DNA from: Indolivaga capnocytophagoides DSM 22835
Lineage (GTDB): Bacteria > Bacteroidota > Bacteroidia > Bacteroidales > Dysgonomonadaceae
DNA: 64,000 bases
Reading direction: 5' to 3'
Assembly: GCF_000426485.1 (NCBI RefSeq)
Contig: NZ_AUFL01000011.1
Coordinates: 1-64,000 of the forward strand
Part shown: positions 24,378 to 33,226 of the stretch, one piece after another
How the letters are laid out: each line of letters starts with the position of its first letter
Position numbering within the stretch: position 1 is the first letter of the stretch
Translations under genes and position numbers: made by a program
The notes under the pieces: model-generated
The model's database searches: none
Told to the model about the DNA's origin: nothing
Seen by the model: the letters and a program-made list of their open reading frames with translations, nothing else

Positions 24378-25844
24378 TTAGATATCTGTAATTGGTTTGT
24401 ATTTCGGAACGAGAGTTTTCATAACAATCCATCCGATAAGATAGGCTACCGCACAAATAGAGAAGATGATGAAATATCCAGCTTCTTCTCCTTTAAATCC
24501 GAGCAGTTCCATTTGAGTTTGTCCTGCATGATCGAATAGCACTCCCGATCCTTTATTGATAAGGAATGATCCGATTCCTCCTGCCATACCGCCGATACCG
24601 GTAATCGTTGCGATTGCCTTTTTGGGGAACATATCACCGATTGTTGAGAATATATTTGCCGACCACGCTTGGTGTGCAGCTCCGGCAATACCGATAATGA
24701 TTACAGGCAGCCAGTAAGATATATGTCCCAGTGGTTGAGCAAATAAGGCTAGCAGAGGGAAAAATGCAAATATCAACATTGCTTTCATACGCCCGTCATA
24801 AGGATTCATACCTTTCTTTTCGACAAAGAAGGTTGGAAGCCATCCTCCGATAATCGACAGCAGTGTTATTGCATACAGAACAAAGATCGCGAGTTGACCT
24901 TCTGTGTCCGAAGATTTGATTCCGTAAACCGAACTAAGGTATGCTGGAGTCCAGAATAAATAGAACCACCATACTCCGTCGGTCATAAATTTACCGAAAG
25001 CAAAAGCCCATGTTTGCTTGTATTTGAATGCGTCCTTGAATGATATTTTCTTTGATTCCTGAGCTTTTTCAACCTGTTCTTCGACAGGGTCTGTGGAGTC
25101 CTGATCCGATTGGATATATGCCAGTTCGTCTGCATTTACTTTAGGGTGTTCTTCGGGTTTATTATAAATGAATACCCAGAATCCCATCCATATAAAACCT
25201 AGTGCACCGATGATGATAAAGGACATTTCCCATCCCCATGCTGCGGCAATTACAGGTATAGTAACGGGAGCCGCCAATGCGCCTACTGTTGCGCCAGCAT
25301 TAAAGATGGAGGTAGCCAATGCTCTGTCTTTTTTCGGGAAATATTCGGCTGTAGCTTTGATGGCCGCAGGAAAGTTTCCTGCTTCTCCGATTGCAAGAAT
25401 TAAGCGGGCAAAGATAAATAGTACAACGCTTACGCTTGCTACCCGTCCTACATTCTGCACGTGTCCGATGGCTTCTCTGGCTCCTTCGAATCCTACAAAC
25501 CATTCACCGGCTGTGATTCCGGATGTAGCTATACCGCAGAAAGCATGTAATATAGCTCCTAATGACCATACTCCGATTGCCCAAAGAAAGCCTTTCTTTG
25601 TATCCATCCAGTCTACAAACTTTCCGGCAAATAACATGCTTATAGCATAAAATACAGAAAAGAGGGCTGTAATAGTTCCATAGTCGTCATTTGTCCAATG
25701 GAATTCTGGTGAGATAAAATCTTTCCAGGTCAGGGACAATACCTGCCTGTCGAGGTAATTGATTGTTGTGGCAAAGAATAACATGGCACAGATTGTCCAT
25801 CTATAGTTTGTCATCTTTGTGTTTGTATTTCTTGGTATACTCAT
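24378..25844 (-). CDS. exuT: MFS hexuronate transporter, ExuT-like
   Basis: A 488-residue, 12-helix transporter of the anion:cation symporter family. The N-terminal TINYLDRQVLSL motif and LAIGEAGNFPAAIKATAEYFP (helix 4) are typical of ExuT/GudP-like permeases. A charged loop of about 40 residues lies between helices 6 and 7. It is the last gene of the kduI-kdgA operon and would import galacturonate, glucuronate or unsaturated oligouronates' monomers. Substrate choice is inferred from operon context. Confidence 0.87.
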   Translation of the reverse strand: MSIPRNTNTKMTNYRWTICAMLFFATTINYLDRQVLSLTWKDFISPEFHWTNDDYGTITALFSVFYAISMLFAGKFVDWMDTKKGFLWAIGVWSLGAILHAFCGIATSGITAGEWFVGFEGAREAIGHVQNVGRVASVSVVLFIFARLILAIGEAGNFPAAIKATAEYFPKKDRALATSIFNAGATVGALAAPVTIPVIAAAWGWEMSFIIIGALGFIWMGFWVFIYNKPEEHPKVNADELAYIQSDQDSTDPVEEQVEKAQESKKISFKDAFKYKQTWAFAFGKFMTDGVWWFYLFWTPAYLSSVYGIKSSDTEGQLAIFVLYAITLLSIIGGWLPTFFVEKKGMNPYDGRMKAMLIFAFFPLLALFAQPLGHISYWLPVIIIGIAGAAHQAWSANIFSTIGDMFPKKAIATITGIGGMAGGIGSFLINKGSGVLFDHAGQTQMELLGFKGEEAGYFIIFSICAVAYLIGWIVMKTLVPKYKPITDI

Positions 25845-25862
25845 AGTGTCACGTTTAGGTAA

Positions 25863-25932
25863 TTAAGTGATATGTTTTTATTCATAGCAGGTTTTAGCTG
25901 TTTTGCTTATGCCAAACAATGTAAAGGTCTTA
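25863..25932 (+). repeat. GGTCT-type dispersed repeat, shortened
   Basis: TTTTTATTCATAGCAGGTTT, then GCTGTTTTGCTTATGCC, and a cut-down right end AAAGGTCTTA lacking half the dyad. The final TTA (25930-25932) is the kdgA stop codon. It lies within the hexuronate operon between kdgA and exuT. Confidence 0.8.
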
Positions 25933-26604
25933 ACTCTTTCTTGCCTTTTTGATGAATTCCAAAGCTTTCTTGCTCATATCTGCAATCTTCGACCATTCTT
26001 TCGCTGCAATCACTTCTTTAGGGAAGAGGTTCGAACCCATGCCTACGGCAGTAACTCCTGCTTCTACCCATTTAGTGAGGTTTTCTTCGGTAGGTTCTAC
26101 CCCTCCTGTCACCATAACAGAAGACCATGGCATCGGAGCTTTCACGTTTTTAACGAACGAAGGACCTCCCACATTTCCTGCAGGGAACACCTTCACAATT
26201 TCCGCACCTAATTCCTGTGCATATCCGACTTCTGATACGGATCCGCATCCGGGTATATAAGCTACCTGACGTCGGTTGCATACTTTAAATATATCGGGGT
26301 TGAGAAGAGGTCCCACAACGAAGTTTGCTCCCAGTTGAAGAAACAATGATGCTGTTCCGGCGTCAACTATAGAACCTATTCCGAGGATCATATCAGGACA
26401 TTCTTTAGCAGCCCATTTGTTTAGCTCACCGAATATTTCGTGAGCAAAATCCCCTCTGTTTGTAAATTCAAATGCACGTACCCCACCTAGGTAACATGCT
26501 TTTACCACTTGTTTTGATATTTCCAGATCGCTGTTATAAAATACAGGAACCATTCCTGTTTCTGCGACAGCCTGACAAACTTGTATTCTTGAAAAACGAG
26601 CCAT
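25930..26604 (-). CDS. kdgA: KDPG/KHG aldolase
   Basis: A class I aldolase of 224 residues that splits 2-keto-3-deoxy-6-phosphogluconate into pyruvate and glyceraldehyde 3-phosphate. The Schiff-base lysine is K138 in VKVFPAGN. E46 (AFEFTNRG) is the expected general base, and GIGSIVDAG (75-83) shapes the phosphate site. It carries out the last step of the operon's uronate pathway. Confidence 0.92.
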   Translation of the reverse strand: MARFSRIQVCQAVAETGMVPVFYNSDLEISKQVVKACYLGGVRAFEFTNRGDFAHEIFGELNKWAAKECPDMILGIGSIVDAGTASLFLQLGANFVVGPLLNPDIFKVCNRRQVAYIPGCGSVSEVGYAQELGAEIVKVFPAGNVGGPSFVKNVKAPMPWSSVMVTGGVEPTEENLTKWVEAGVTAVGMGSNLFPKEVIAAKEWSKIADMSKKALEFIKKARKS

Positions 26605-26712
26605 AGTTTTTAAATTAAAAATTAAGAATGATGAATGAAAAATTACAATCTGTCCTTTTTGCCATTTATCACTCTTAATTATTCATTATTAATAATTAAA
26701 GAGCAAAGGACA

Positions 26713-26749
26713 AAGGAGAGCAGTACTCTGAAAAAAGCCTGTTCTCCTT
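26713..26749 (-). terminator. Hairpin between kduD and kdgA
   Basis: AAGGAGAGCAG pairs with CTGTTCTCCTT (one wobble), 28 bases after kduD. No good T-run follows, so it may be a partial terminator or mRNA-stability structure that lowers kdgA-exuT expression. Confidence 0.5.
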
Positions 26750-26776
26750 GCCATTATTTGTTATGCTGATATCTCA

Positions 26777-27571
26777 TTATGGTTGTTTTCCGATGTATGC
26801 AAGTATACCACCATCTACATAAAGTACATGACCGTTTACAAAGTCCGAAGCGTTAGATGCAAGGAATACCGCAGGACCTGCCAGATCTTCGGGATTTCCC
26901 CAGCGTGCAGCAGGAGTTTTTGCTATAATGAAAGAATCGAATGGGTGACGTGATCCGTCTGCTTGTTTCTCACGAAGAGGTGCAGTCTGAGGAGTTGCAA
27001 TGTATCCCGGACCGATACCGTTACATTGAATATTGAATTCTCCGTATTCGGATGCTATATTGCGGGTCAGCATTTTAAGACCACCTTTAGCTGCTGCATA
27101 AGCAGATACTGTTTCACGACCAAGTTCACTCATCATAGAGCAGATGTTGATAATCTTACCGGCTCCTTTTTTGATCATGCTTGGAATGACTGCTTTAGAA
27201 ACGATAAAAGGTGCATTTAAATCTACATCAATTACCTGACGAAATTCTGCTGCAGACATTTCTACCATAGGGATACGTTTGATAATACCTGCATTATTTA
27301 CAAGGATATCAATTACTCCCACTTCTTTTTCTATTTGAGCAACCATAGCATTTACACCAGCTTCGTCTGTGACGTCGCAAACATATCCATGAGCTTTGAT
27401 ACCTTCTGCTTTATATGCAGCAAGTCCTTTATCTACAAACTCTTGTTTTAAGTCATTGAATACAATTGTTGCTCCGGCATTTGCCAAAGATGACGCAATG
27501 GCAAAACCGATTCCGTATGATGCTCCTGTGATAAGAGCTACTTTGCCTTCTAATGAAAACTGATTTTTCAT
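26777..27571 (-). CDS. kduD: 2-dehydro-3-deoxy-D-gluconate 5-dehydrogenase (SDR family)
   Basis: A 264-residue short-chain dehydrogenase. The NAD-binding motif is GASYGIG (16-22), NNAG is at 92-95, and the catalytic set is S145, Y158 and K162. The family reduces 3-deoxy-D-glycero-2,5-hexodiulosonate to 2-keto-3-deoxygluconate, downstream of KduI. The gene lies 27 bases before kdgK's end, so cotranscription is clear. Gluconate 5-dehydrogenase is the main alternative name for this family; context favours KduD. Confidence 0.88.
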   Translation of the reverse strand: MKNQFSLEGKVALITGASYGIGFAIASSLANAGATIVFNDLKQEFVDKGLAAYKAEGIKAHGYVCDVTDEAGVNAMVAQIEKEVGVIDILVNNAGIIKRIPMVEMSAAEFRQVIDVDLNAPFIVSKAVIPSMIKKGAGKIINICSMMSELGRETVSAYAAAKGGLKMLTRNIASEYGEFNIQCNGIGPGYIATPQTAPLREKQADGSRHPFDSFIIAKTPAARWGNPEDLAGPAVFLASNASDFVNGHVLYVDGGILAYIGKQP

Positions 27572-27598
27572 GATTATTATTTTATTGTTATAGTTTAT

Positions 27599-28636
27599 TT
27601 AACGAGATACCCTTCCCGATCCATCTCCTTTCATAAGGTTTTCGACCTCAGGAACAGTCACCAGATTAAAGTCACCGTAAATGGTGTGTTTGAGACAAGA
27701 AGCAGCAACAGCAAATTCCAACGCCTTCTGATCGTCTGCAGGATAAGAAATCAACCCGTAGATCAAACCTCCCATAAAAGAGTCCCCGCCGCCTACACGG
27801 TCAACGATATGAGTAATATCGTAACGTTTTGACTGGTACAATTTATCTGAATATAAACATCCACCCCACGTATTGTGATTGGCATTGATTGATCCACGAA
27901 GGGTAATAATTACTTTCTTGGCTCTTGGGAATTTTTTCATCATCTGAGTACAAACCGATTCAAATTCAGCGGCGTTTACTTCACCTCCAGTGTGAGCCAC
28001 ATCGAATCCTTCTGGTTTGATACCGAAGACTTTTTCAGCATCTTCTTCATTTCCAAGAATCACATCACATCCCTCTACCAAAGCGGGCATTACCTGATCT
28101 GCAGTTTTCCCGTACTTCCAAAGGTTTTTGCGGTAGTTCAGGTCGGTTGAAACTGTTACCCCCATTTCATTGGCTATTTTGATGGCTTCCAGACAAGCAT
28201 CTGCTGCCCCTTGCGAAAGAGCAGGCGTAATTCCAGTCCAGTGGAACCATCCGGCATCTTTGAAAACTTCTCTCCAGTTGATCATGCCCGGTTTAATATC
28301 AGCAATAGCTGAGTTTGCGCGGTCGTATACAACTTTCGAGGCACGAGCCACAGCACCTGTTTCAAGAAAATAGATACCTACACGGTCTCCACCCCTGAGG
28401 ATGTTGCTTACCCCTACATTGTATTTGCGCAGGTCAGAGATACACCATTCAGCTATATCGTTTTTAGGCAGGCGTGTAACGAAGTCAGTGGGTATTCCAT
28501 AGTTTGAAAGAGACACCGCTACGTTTGCTTCACCACCGCCGAAAGTAGCATTAAGATTTGTGGATTGTATAAAACGTTGGTATCCGGGTGTTGCTAGGCG
28601 CAACATGATTTCTCCGAAGGTTACTACTTTTTTCAT
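27599..28636 (-). CDS. kdgK: 2-keto-3-deoxygluconate kinase (PfkB family)
   Basis: A 345-residue ribokinase-fold sugar kinase. The substrate-side motif is GGGEANVAVSLSN (33-45), and the catalytic loop is GGGDSFMGG with D285 as base. It phosphorylates KDG to KDPG for KdgA. It sits between DUF4861 and kduD with short gaps, in one operon. Confidence 0.92.
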   Translation of the reverse strand: MKKVVTFGEIMLRLATPGYQRFIQSTNLNATFGGGEANVAVSLSNYGIPTDFVTRLPKNDIAEWCISDLRKYNVGVSNILRGGDRVGIYFLETGAVARASKVVYDRANSAIADIKPGMINWREVFKDAGWFHWTGITPALSQGAADACLEAIKIANEMGVTVSTDLNYRKNLWKYGKTADQVMPALVEGCDVILGNEEDAEKVFGIKPEGFDVAHTGGEVNAAEFESVCTQMMKKFPRAKKVIITLRGSINANHNTWGGCLYSDKLYQSKRYDITHIVDRVGGGDSFMGGLIYGLISYPADDQKALEFAVAASCLKHTIYGDFNLVTVPEVENLMKGDGSGRVSR

Positions 28637-28712
28637 TTATTTTGTTTTCCGTTTTGGGTTAACTTTATAGGTTAAACTTTTATATCGAACAGAAATTCTA
28701 AGGCTTTTCGCC

Positions 28713-29870
28713 TTAGAATTTTATGATAAGAGGTTGCTTTAGTGCATTCGCGAAATTAGTCAGATAAGTCTGAAAATCTGCTTCAGCGGCAAATCCGAAT
28801 TTAGTCCATCCATAGCCTGTATAGTAAGTGATAGGGCTGTTTGGTTGGTATTTAGCTATGGCAAGTACGTGAGTGTATGTGCCTTTAGTATTATTGACCG
28901 GATTTACAACAGAATATGTATCTACAGCAGTACTGTCAAATCCGGCAGGGAATACTAATCCTAAGAATACATTTCCTGCTTTTTCGCTGGGTTCCCGGTA
29001 TATGAGATAATTCTTTTCGGGAGAGACAATAATCGTATCGTTTTTTTCTCTTTTCGAAAATCCTGCGGCAACATCCATTGATTCGCTAACTCCGTATTCC
29101 TGAACTACCTTAGATAGTTGAGATCCCGCATCTATTGAAAATGTGCGGGTTTCTTTGTATGGTTTTCCATTGATCTCGATGTCTTTGTAAGTCAGCTTGA
29201 ATGTTGTACGCAAAGGCCCGTTTTCCAGAACTTCAGATGTTGCGAAATTTTCGTTCAATACTAACTTTCCATCAACGAAAGGAGCCATAGCACCGGCTCC
29301 CAAAGAGCGGCCTACTTTATAATCGTCAAGACCTTCGCCATGATCGTCATGATATGATGCAACTCCGGCAATATCATCTTTGTACCATTGATCTATTTTC
29401 AGTGCATTGGTACGTTTATACCAGATATCCAAACCATTACTGGGCCCATCGGTTGCAATCAGAGCAGGACCGTAAATACGGAATGCCACACGGTCATTTT
29501 CCCATGCAAAGTCGTCTTTGCGTTCAGTAACAAGTCTTCCGTAAGTTTTGGCTTTATATTCTTCCTTTGCACCTGTTGTTATAGTAAAAGACACAGATTC
29601 CTTAGCCTTTACCCCCGATTGGAAAACCAACTTTCCATCGTAAGTAATTTGAGAAGGAATAACCTCTCCTTTGCTGTCTTTTATAATATAAGTTTGGGTA
29701 GTATCAGCCAGCTTTACCTGTGCAGTGATGCTTTCGATCGGTATTTCCACTAACTCTTCGGTACGATCAAAATCGCTTGGGTTCTCTACTGTAATCTGCA
29801 CATCCTTAGTTTGGTGAGAGCAAGAAAAACTAAGAATTCCGGCAAATAGTAAATAAAATATTTTTTTCAT
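28713..29870 (-). CDS. DUF4861 lipoprotein of the uronate operon
   Basis: A 385-residue lipoprotein (lipobox LSFSC, Cys17) of the DUF4861 family. It has a WENDRVAFRIYGPAL segment near 122, HDDHGEGLDDYKVGRSLGAGA near 172, and a C-terminal TYYTGYGWTKFGF. The family regularly accompanies pectin and ulvan or alginate uronate pathways in Bacteroidetes. No reaction has been proven to my knowledge. The conserved His, Asp and aromatic residues would suit a sugar-binding or unsaturated-glycan enzyme in the periplasm. It is the second gene of the kduI operon. Confidence 0.8.
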   Translation of the reverse strand: MKKIFYLLFAGILSFSCSHQTKDVQITVENPSDFDRTEELVEIPIESITAQVKLADTTQTYIIKDSKGEVIPSQITYDGKLVFQSGVKAKESVSFTITTGAKEEYKAKTYGRLVTERKDDFAWENDRVAFRIYGPALIATDGPSNGLDIWYKRTNALKIDQWYKDDIAGVASYHDDHGEGLDDYKVGRSLGAGAMAPFVDGKLVLNENFATSEVLENGPLRTTFKLTYKDIEINGKPYKETRTFSIDAGSQLSKVVQEYGVSESMDVAAGFSKREKNDTIIVSPEKNYLIYREPSEKAGNVFLGLVFPAGFDSTAVDTYSVVNPVNNTKGTYTHVLAIAKYQPNSPITYYTGYGWTKFGFAAEADFQTYLTNFANALKQPLIIKF

Positions 29871-29879
29871 GTCTTATGT

Positions 29880-29915
29880 TTTAAAAGTGATGAAACAAAT
29901 AGGTTTGCCGTCTTA
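29880..29915 (+). repeat. Very degenerate GGTCT-type repeat right end at the kduI stop
   Basis: ACAAATAGGTTTGCCGTCTTA resembles the right end of the repeat and again ends on the stop codon of a minus-strand gene. The match is weak. Confidence 0.35.
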
Positions 29916-30755
29916 TCTTAATTTGTCAGCAGTGAATGTATCCATATCGTCATAGTCGAGGTTTTCTCCGCACATTGCCCAGATGAATGTATAATTGCTT
30001 GTGCCGGAAGCAGAGTGTATAGACCATGAAGGAGATATTACAGCCTGCTCATTGCCCATAAAGATGTGGCGTGTTTCCTGTGGTTGCCCCATAAAGTGGC
30101 ATACAGATTGCCCTTCTGGAACTTTGAAATAGAAATATGCTTCCATCCGTCGAGAGTGAGTGTGCGGAGGCATTGTATTCCAAACACTGCCTTCTTTCAA
30201 TTCGGTCATACCCATCTGAAGTTGGCAGCAAGGAACTATTTCACTAAGAATGATCTGATTAAGAAGTCTTTCGTTAGAGGTTGCTTTTACTCCAAGGTCT
30301 CTTGTCCGGCGCATTTCCGAAGTGATTTGAGCTGTTGGATATGCTTTGTGTGCCGGAGATGAAGCAAAATAGAATTTGGCGGGTTTTGAGCCGTCGTTGC
30401 TTTTGAATGTGACTTCTTTTGATCCGCGTCCAACATAAACGGCATCTTTAAATCCTAGTTTATATTCTGTACCGTCCACAATAACCGAGCCTTCTCCTTC
30501 GATACAAATTATACCTAATTCGCGTCTCTCGCAGAAATACTCAGAACGTATAAGATCTACAGTTTCTAACTTTAATGCCTCTTTTACGGGTAGGGCGCCA
30601 CCTATGATAAGTCGGTCGTTATGTGTATAGGTCATAAGTACCGCATCTGCTTCAAATAATTTTTCTACAAGAAATTCATTACGAAGTTGTGTAGTATCGT
30701 AATTCTTTACATCATTTGGGTGTGTGCCCCAACGTTCTTCAATTACAGTTTTCAT
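29913..30755 (-). CDS. kduI: 5-dehydro-4-deoxy-D-glucuronate isomerase
   Basis: A 280-residue cupin isomerase that converts 4-deoxy-L-threo-5-hexosulose uronate (from unsaturated uronates) to 3-deoxy-D-glycero-2,5-hexodiulosonate. The metal ligands are visible as H198, H200, E205 and H247, matching the KduI spacing. It is the first gene of the operon, divergent from the AraC regulator across 453 bases. Confidence 0.94.
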   Translation of the reverse strand: MKTVIEERWGTHPNDVKNYDTTQLRNEFLVEKLFEADAVLMTYTHNDRLIIGGALPVKEALKLETVDLIRSEYFCERRELGIICIEGEGSVIVDGTEYKLGFKDAVYVGRGSKEVTFKSNDGSKPAKFYFASSPAHKAYPTAQITSEMRRTRDLGVKATSNERLLNQIILSEIVPCCQLQMGMTELKEGSVWNTMPPHTHSRRMEAYFYFKVPEGQSVCHFMGQPQETRHIFMGNEQAVISPSWSIHSASGTSNYTFIWAMCGENLDYDDMDTFTADKLR

Positions 30756-31029
30756 GTTATATATTATTAAATAGTATTACAAAATTGGCATTTTCAGCCC
30801 GTTTCTTACGGGTATCTTTATTTCAAAAGGGTATAATTTTAGGTCAATATCCTAAATTATTGTCTTTTCATAATAATGTTAAAGTTTTTCTTCGAATACA
30901 GCATTGTGTTGTCTGTTGGCGCAATAATAATTCATTTTGCATAACGAGTATTGCAAAAATACGTTATTTTAGTGTATTATACTTATCGAAAAGAATATTT
31001 AATGTTTTTTACCAACCTTATTTTTTATT

Positions 31030-31059
31030 AAGAGTTTGTTTAAATTTAAACAGACTCTT
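31030..31059. promoter_or_regulatory. 30-base near-perfect palindrome
   Basis: AAGAGTTTGTTTAAA and TTTAAACAGACTCTT are reverse complements with one mismatch. No T-run follows on either strand, so an operator is more likely than a terminator. It lies 150 bases before the AraC gene. Confidence 0.5.
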
Positions 31060-31147
31060 GTAACCTGACACAAACCTCTCTATATTAAACAAAGTTATAT
31101 GAAATAAGAAAAGAGATCTTTACCTTTTTGATTTTAAAACTTCGATA

Positions 31148-31178
31148 TTTGATACACTGCTTTTTTATTGTATCTTCG
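31148..31178 (+). promoter_or_regulatory. Candidate promoter of the AraC-family gene
   Basis: TTTG (31148-31151), a 19-base spacer and TATCTTCG (31171-31178) match the Bacteroidetes TTTG-N19-TAnnTTTG layout with one mismatch, 30 bases before the ATG. Confidence 0.5.
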
Positions 31179-31208
31179 GATTTCTATATCTGAGGATGCT
31201 ATTTATAA

Positions 31209-32108
31209 ATGACAGAAGATATCTCCATACATATAAAATACCTGATAGCAAATGAACAGGATTTGTTATGGGGGCTTACTGTAAATACAGTCGGGTTTCA
31301 GGATGTCGCTCCTGACTCTAAATATCCGATGGGGGATCATCCGACCCGTTATTTGTTCTCTATAGAGAAAGGGCGGGTTCTGGAAGAATACCAGCTCTTA
31401 TACATAACACAGGGAGAGGGCAAATTTACATCGACTCATCAGAAGACCATTAGTGTAAGGGAAGGTAATATGTTCTTGCTTTTTCCCGGAGAATGGCACA
31501 ATTATAGTCCCGATAAGTCTACCGGATGGAATGAGTACTGGATCGGTTTTCAGGGAGTGAATATAGATAACCGGATTCATAACGGGTTCTTCAATAAAAA
31601 TAAGCCTGTATTTAATGTCGGTATTCGCGAAGAGATAGTTCAGCTTTATAAGCAGGCGATAGATATTGCCCGTGAACAGCGCACCGGGTTTCAGCAGATG
31701 TTGGCCGGTATTGTAAATCATCTTCTGGGATATGCATATTCTCATGACAAATATTCTTTGTTCGAAGATCTGAAGGTGACTAACCAGATAAATAAAGCAA
31801 AGATTATCATGCTTGAAAATTTTGAAACCTCTATTCTGCCCGAAGAGGTTGCCAATCGGGTGAATATGAGTTACTCGTGGTTTCGCCGTATTTTTAAGCA
31901 ATATACAGGATTTGCTCCCGCTCAATATATTCTAGAATTAAAAATACAGAAGAGCAAAGAGTTATTGACCAATACAGTGCTTACAAGCCAGGAGATTGCT
32001 TTTGCGGTAGGATTCGATAATTCTGATTATTTCTGCAGTACATTTAAACGAAAAACAGGATATACTCCGATCAAATACAGAGAATTTACTCAAGGTAAGA
32101 ATTTGTAG
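31209..32108 (+). CDS. AraC-family regulator of the hexuronate operon
   Basis: A 299-residue regulator with an N-terminal cupin-like sensor (about 25-165; YQLLYITQGEGKF, MFLLFPGEWHNYSP) and two C-terminal helix-turn-helix motifs (about 195-292; LPEEVANRVNMSYSWFRRIFK and SQEIAFAVGFDNSDYFCSTFKR). It is divergent from kduI, so it probably activates that operon on sensing a uronate; the effector is inferred. Confidence 0.87.
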   Translation: MTEDISIHIKYLIANEQDLLWGLTVNTVGFQDVAPDSKYPMGDHPTRYLFSIEKGRVLEEYQLLYITQGEGKFTSTHQKTISVREGNMFLLFPGEWHNYSPDKSTGWNEYWIGFQGVNIDNRIHNGFFNKNKPVFNVGIREEIVQLYKQAIDIAREQRTGFQQMLAGIVNHLLGYAYSHDKYSLFEDLKVTNQINKAKIIMLENFETSILPEEVANRVNMSYSWFRRIFKQYTGFAPAQYILELKIQKSKELLTNTVLTSQEIAFAVGFDNSDYFCSTFKRKTGYTPIKYREFTQGKNL

Positions 32109-32116
32109 ATAAGCCT

Positions 32117-32629
32117 TTACTTTACTTTCATCGGAATACCTGAAACCATGAGGTATACTTCGTCCGCTTTTACTGCGATATATTGATTAACCCAACCCTG
32201 AAGGTCGGTGAACAATCTCTGTATCTTATTTTCGGAAGTACCTCCAAGCCCTATTTCATTAGTGACAAATATAAAGTATCCATCTTGAAGAATGAATTTA
32301 TCGAACTCCGATTTGATCTGCTCTAAAGAGAACTTAACATCCGATTCGTTATCAAAAAAGAAATTTGTGCTCCATAGTGTAACACAATCTATAAGTACAA
32401 CTCTGTTTGCAACAGCCACTTTACTCAGGTATTTTTCTTCTTCTATATTTGTCCATTCGGAACCTCTGTTTGCCTGATGATGTTCTATTCGTTTTCGGTG
32501 CTCGTCATCCCAGATACGGGATGTCGCCAGATAAATGGGATTGTCAGATAAAGATAGTGCCAGTTTTTCGGCATAAGAACTCTTACCTGATCGCTGACCT
32601 CCGGTTATCAGTATTATTTTTTTACTCAT
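32117..32629 (-). CDS. cobU: Adenosylcobinamide kinase/guanylyltransferase
   Basis: A P-loop enzyme of 170 residues that phosphorylates adenosylcobinamide and adds GMP. The P-loop is GGQRSGKS (10-17), and an IDCVTLW.N motif near 80 and VTNEIGLGG near 120 are CobU signatures. The start was set at 32629 (MSKKIILITGG). An earlier ATG in frame would add 19 residues inside the upstream gene. The gene overlaps the ATR gene by 8 bases, showing translational coupling. It ends 8 bases from the convergent AraC gene. Confidence 0.92.
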   Translation of the reverse strand: MSKKIILITGGQRSGKSSYAEKLALSLSDNPIYLATSRIWDDEHRKRIEHHQANRGSEWTNIEEEKYLSKVAVANRVVLIDCVTLWSTNFFFDNESDVKFSLEQIKSEFDKFILQDGYFIFVTNEIGLGGTSENKIQRLFTDLQGWVNQYIAVKADEVYLMVSGIPMKVK

Positions 32630-33209
32630 CTGCGGTTGTATCTTTTTTCTTTCGTTTGTACAGAAAATCCTTCCATCGTTCTTCACCTGTACCGTCTCTG
32701 AACATTTCGAAACGAGCCATGGTAAAGAATAAGTCTGACAAACGGTTGATAAATTTCAGAATACTTTCGGGAACTTCGTCTTGTTTGTTTAATGTCCACA
32801 AACGGCGTTCGCTTCTGCGTGCGATTGTGCGTGCTAATTGTAAATGAGATGAAACCAGATTGCCTCCGGGAAGAATAAAAGACAAGCTTTGCCCCATATT
32901 GTCGGTCATACTGTCGATACATTCTTCGCAAAATTTATCGAGATTATCGGGTAGTGGGTTAGGGTTTTTGTCCCTGATAGCGGAAGGAGTCGCTACATGA
33001 GACATTACCACCATCAATTCGGATTGGATCCTGAATAATATTTGCTGCCATTCGTGTTCTGCAGGCAAGAATGCCCGTATAACGCCTATCATCGAGTTCA
33101 GTTCGTCGATACATCCGTTCGCTTCGATGCGGATATCGTCTTTGTCAACCCGTTGTCCGCCGTGGATTCCGGTTTTACCTTTATCTCCTCCTCTGGTATA
33201 TATATTCAT
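32622..33209 (-). CDS. Cob(I)alamin adenosyltransferase, PduO type
   Basis: A 195-residue ATP:corrinoid adenosyltransferase. The N-terminal TRGGDKGKTG motif (5-14) binds ATP. The ELNSMIG helix near 36 and RRSERRLW near 131 are the other family landmarks. A Lys-rich tail is present. It attaches the 5'-deoxyadenosyl group to cobalt before CobU acts. It is part of the overlapping cob operon. Confidence 0.92.
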   Translation of the reverse strand: MNIYTRGGDKGKTGIHGGQRVDKDDIRIEANGCIDELNSMIGVIRAFLPAEHEWQQILFRIQSELMVVMSHVATPSAIRDKNPNPLPDNLDKFCEECIDSMTDNMGQSLSFILPGGNLVSSHLQLARTIARRSERRLWTLNKQDEVPESILKFINRLSDLFFTMARFEMFRDGTGEERWKDFLYKRKKKDTTADE

Positions 33210-33226
33210 ATTGTTTTTTTGATGGT

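Larger units (their letters stand above)
30756..31208. other. Divergent control region, kduI operon versus araC-type gene
   Basis: A 453-base AT-rich region without a gene. It holds a candidate promoter for the AraC gene, a 30-base near-perfect palindrome (31030-31059), and A/T tracts. It is the natural place for operators of the hexuronate operon. Confidence 0.6.

Noticed and set aside
32630-32686. Longer start for cobU adding 19 residues
   Set aside because: The extension lies inside the ATR gene in another frame; the ATG at 32629 starts directly before the P-loop strand and gives an 8-base overlap typical of this operon.
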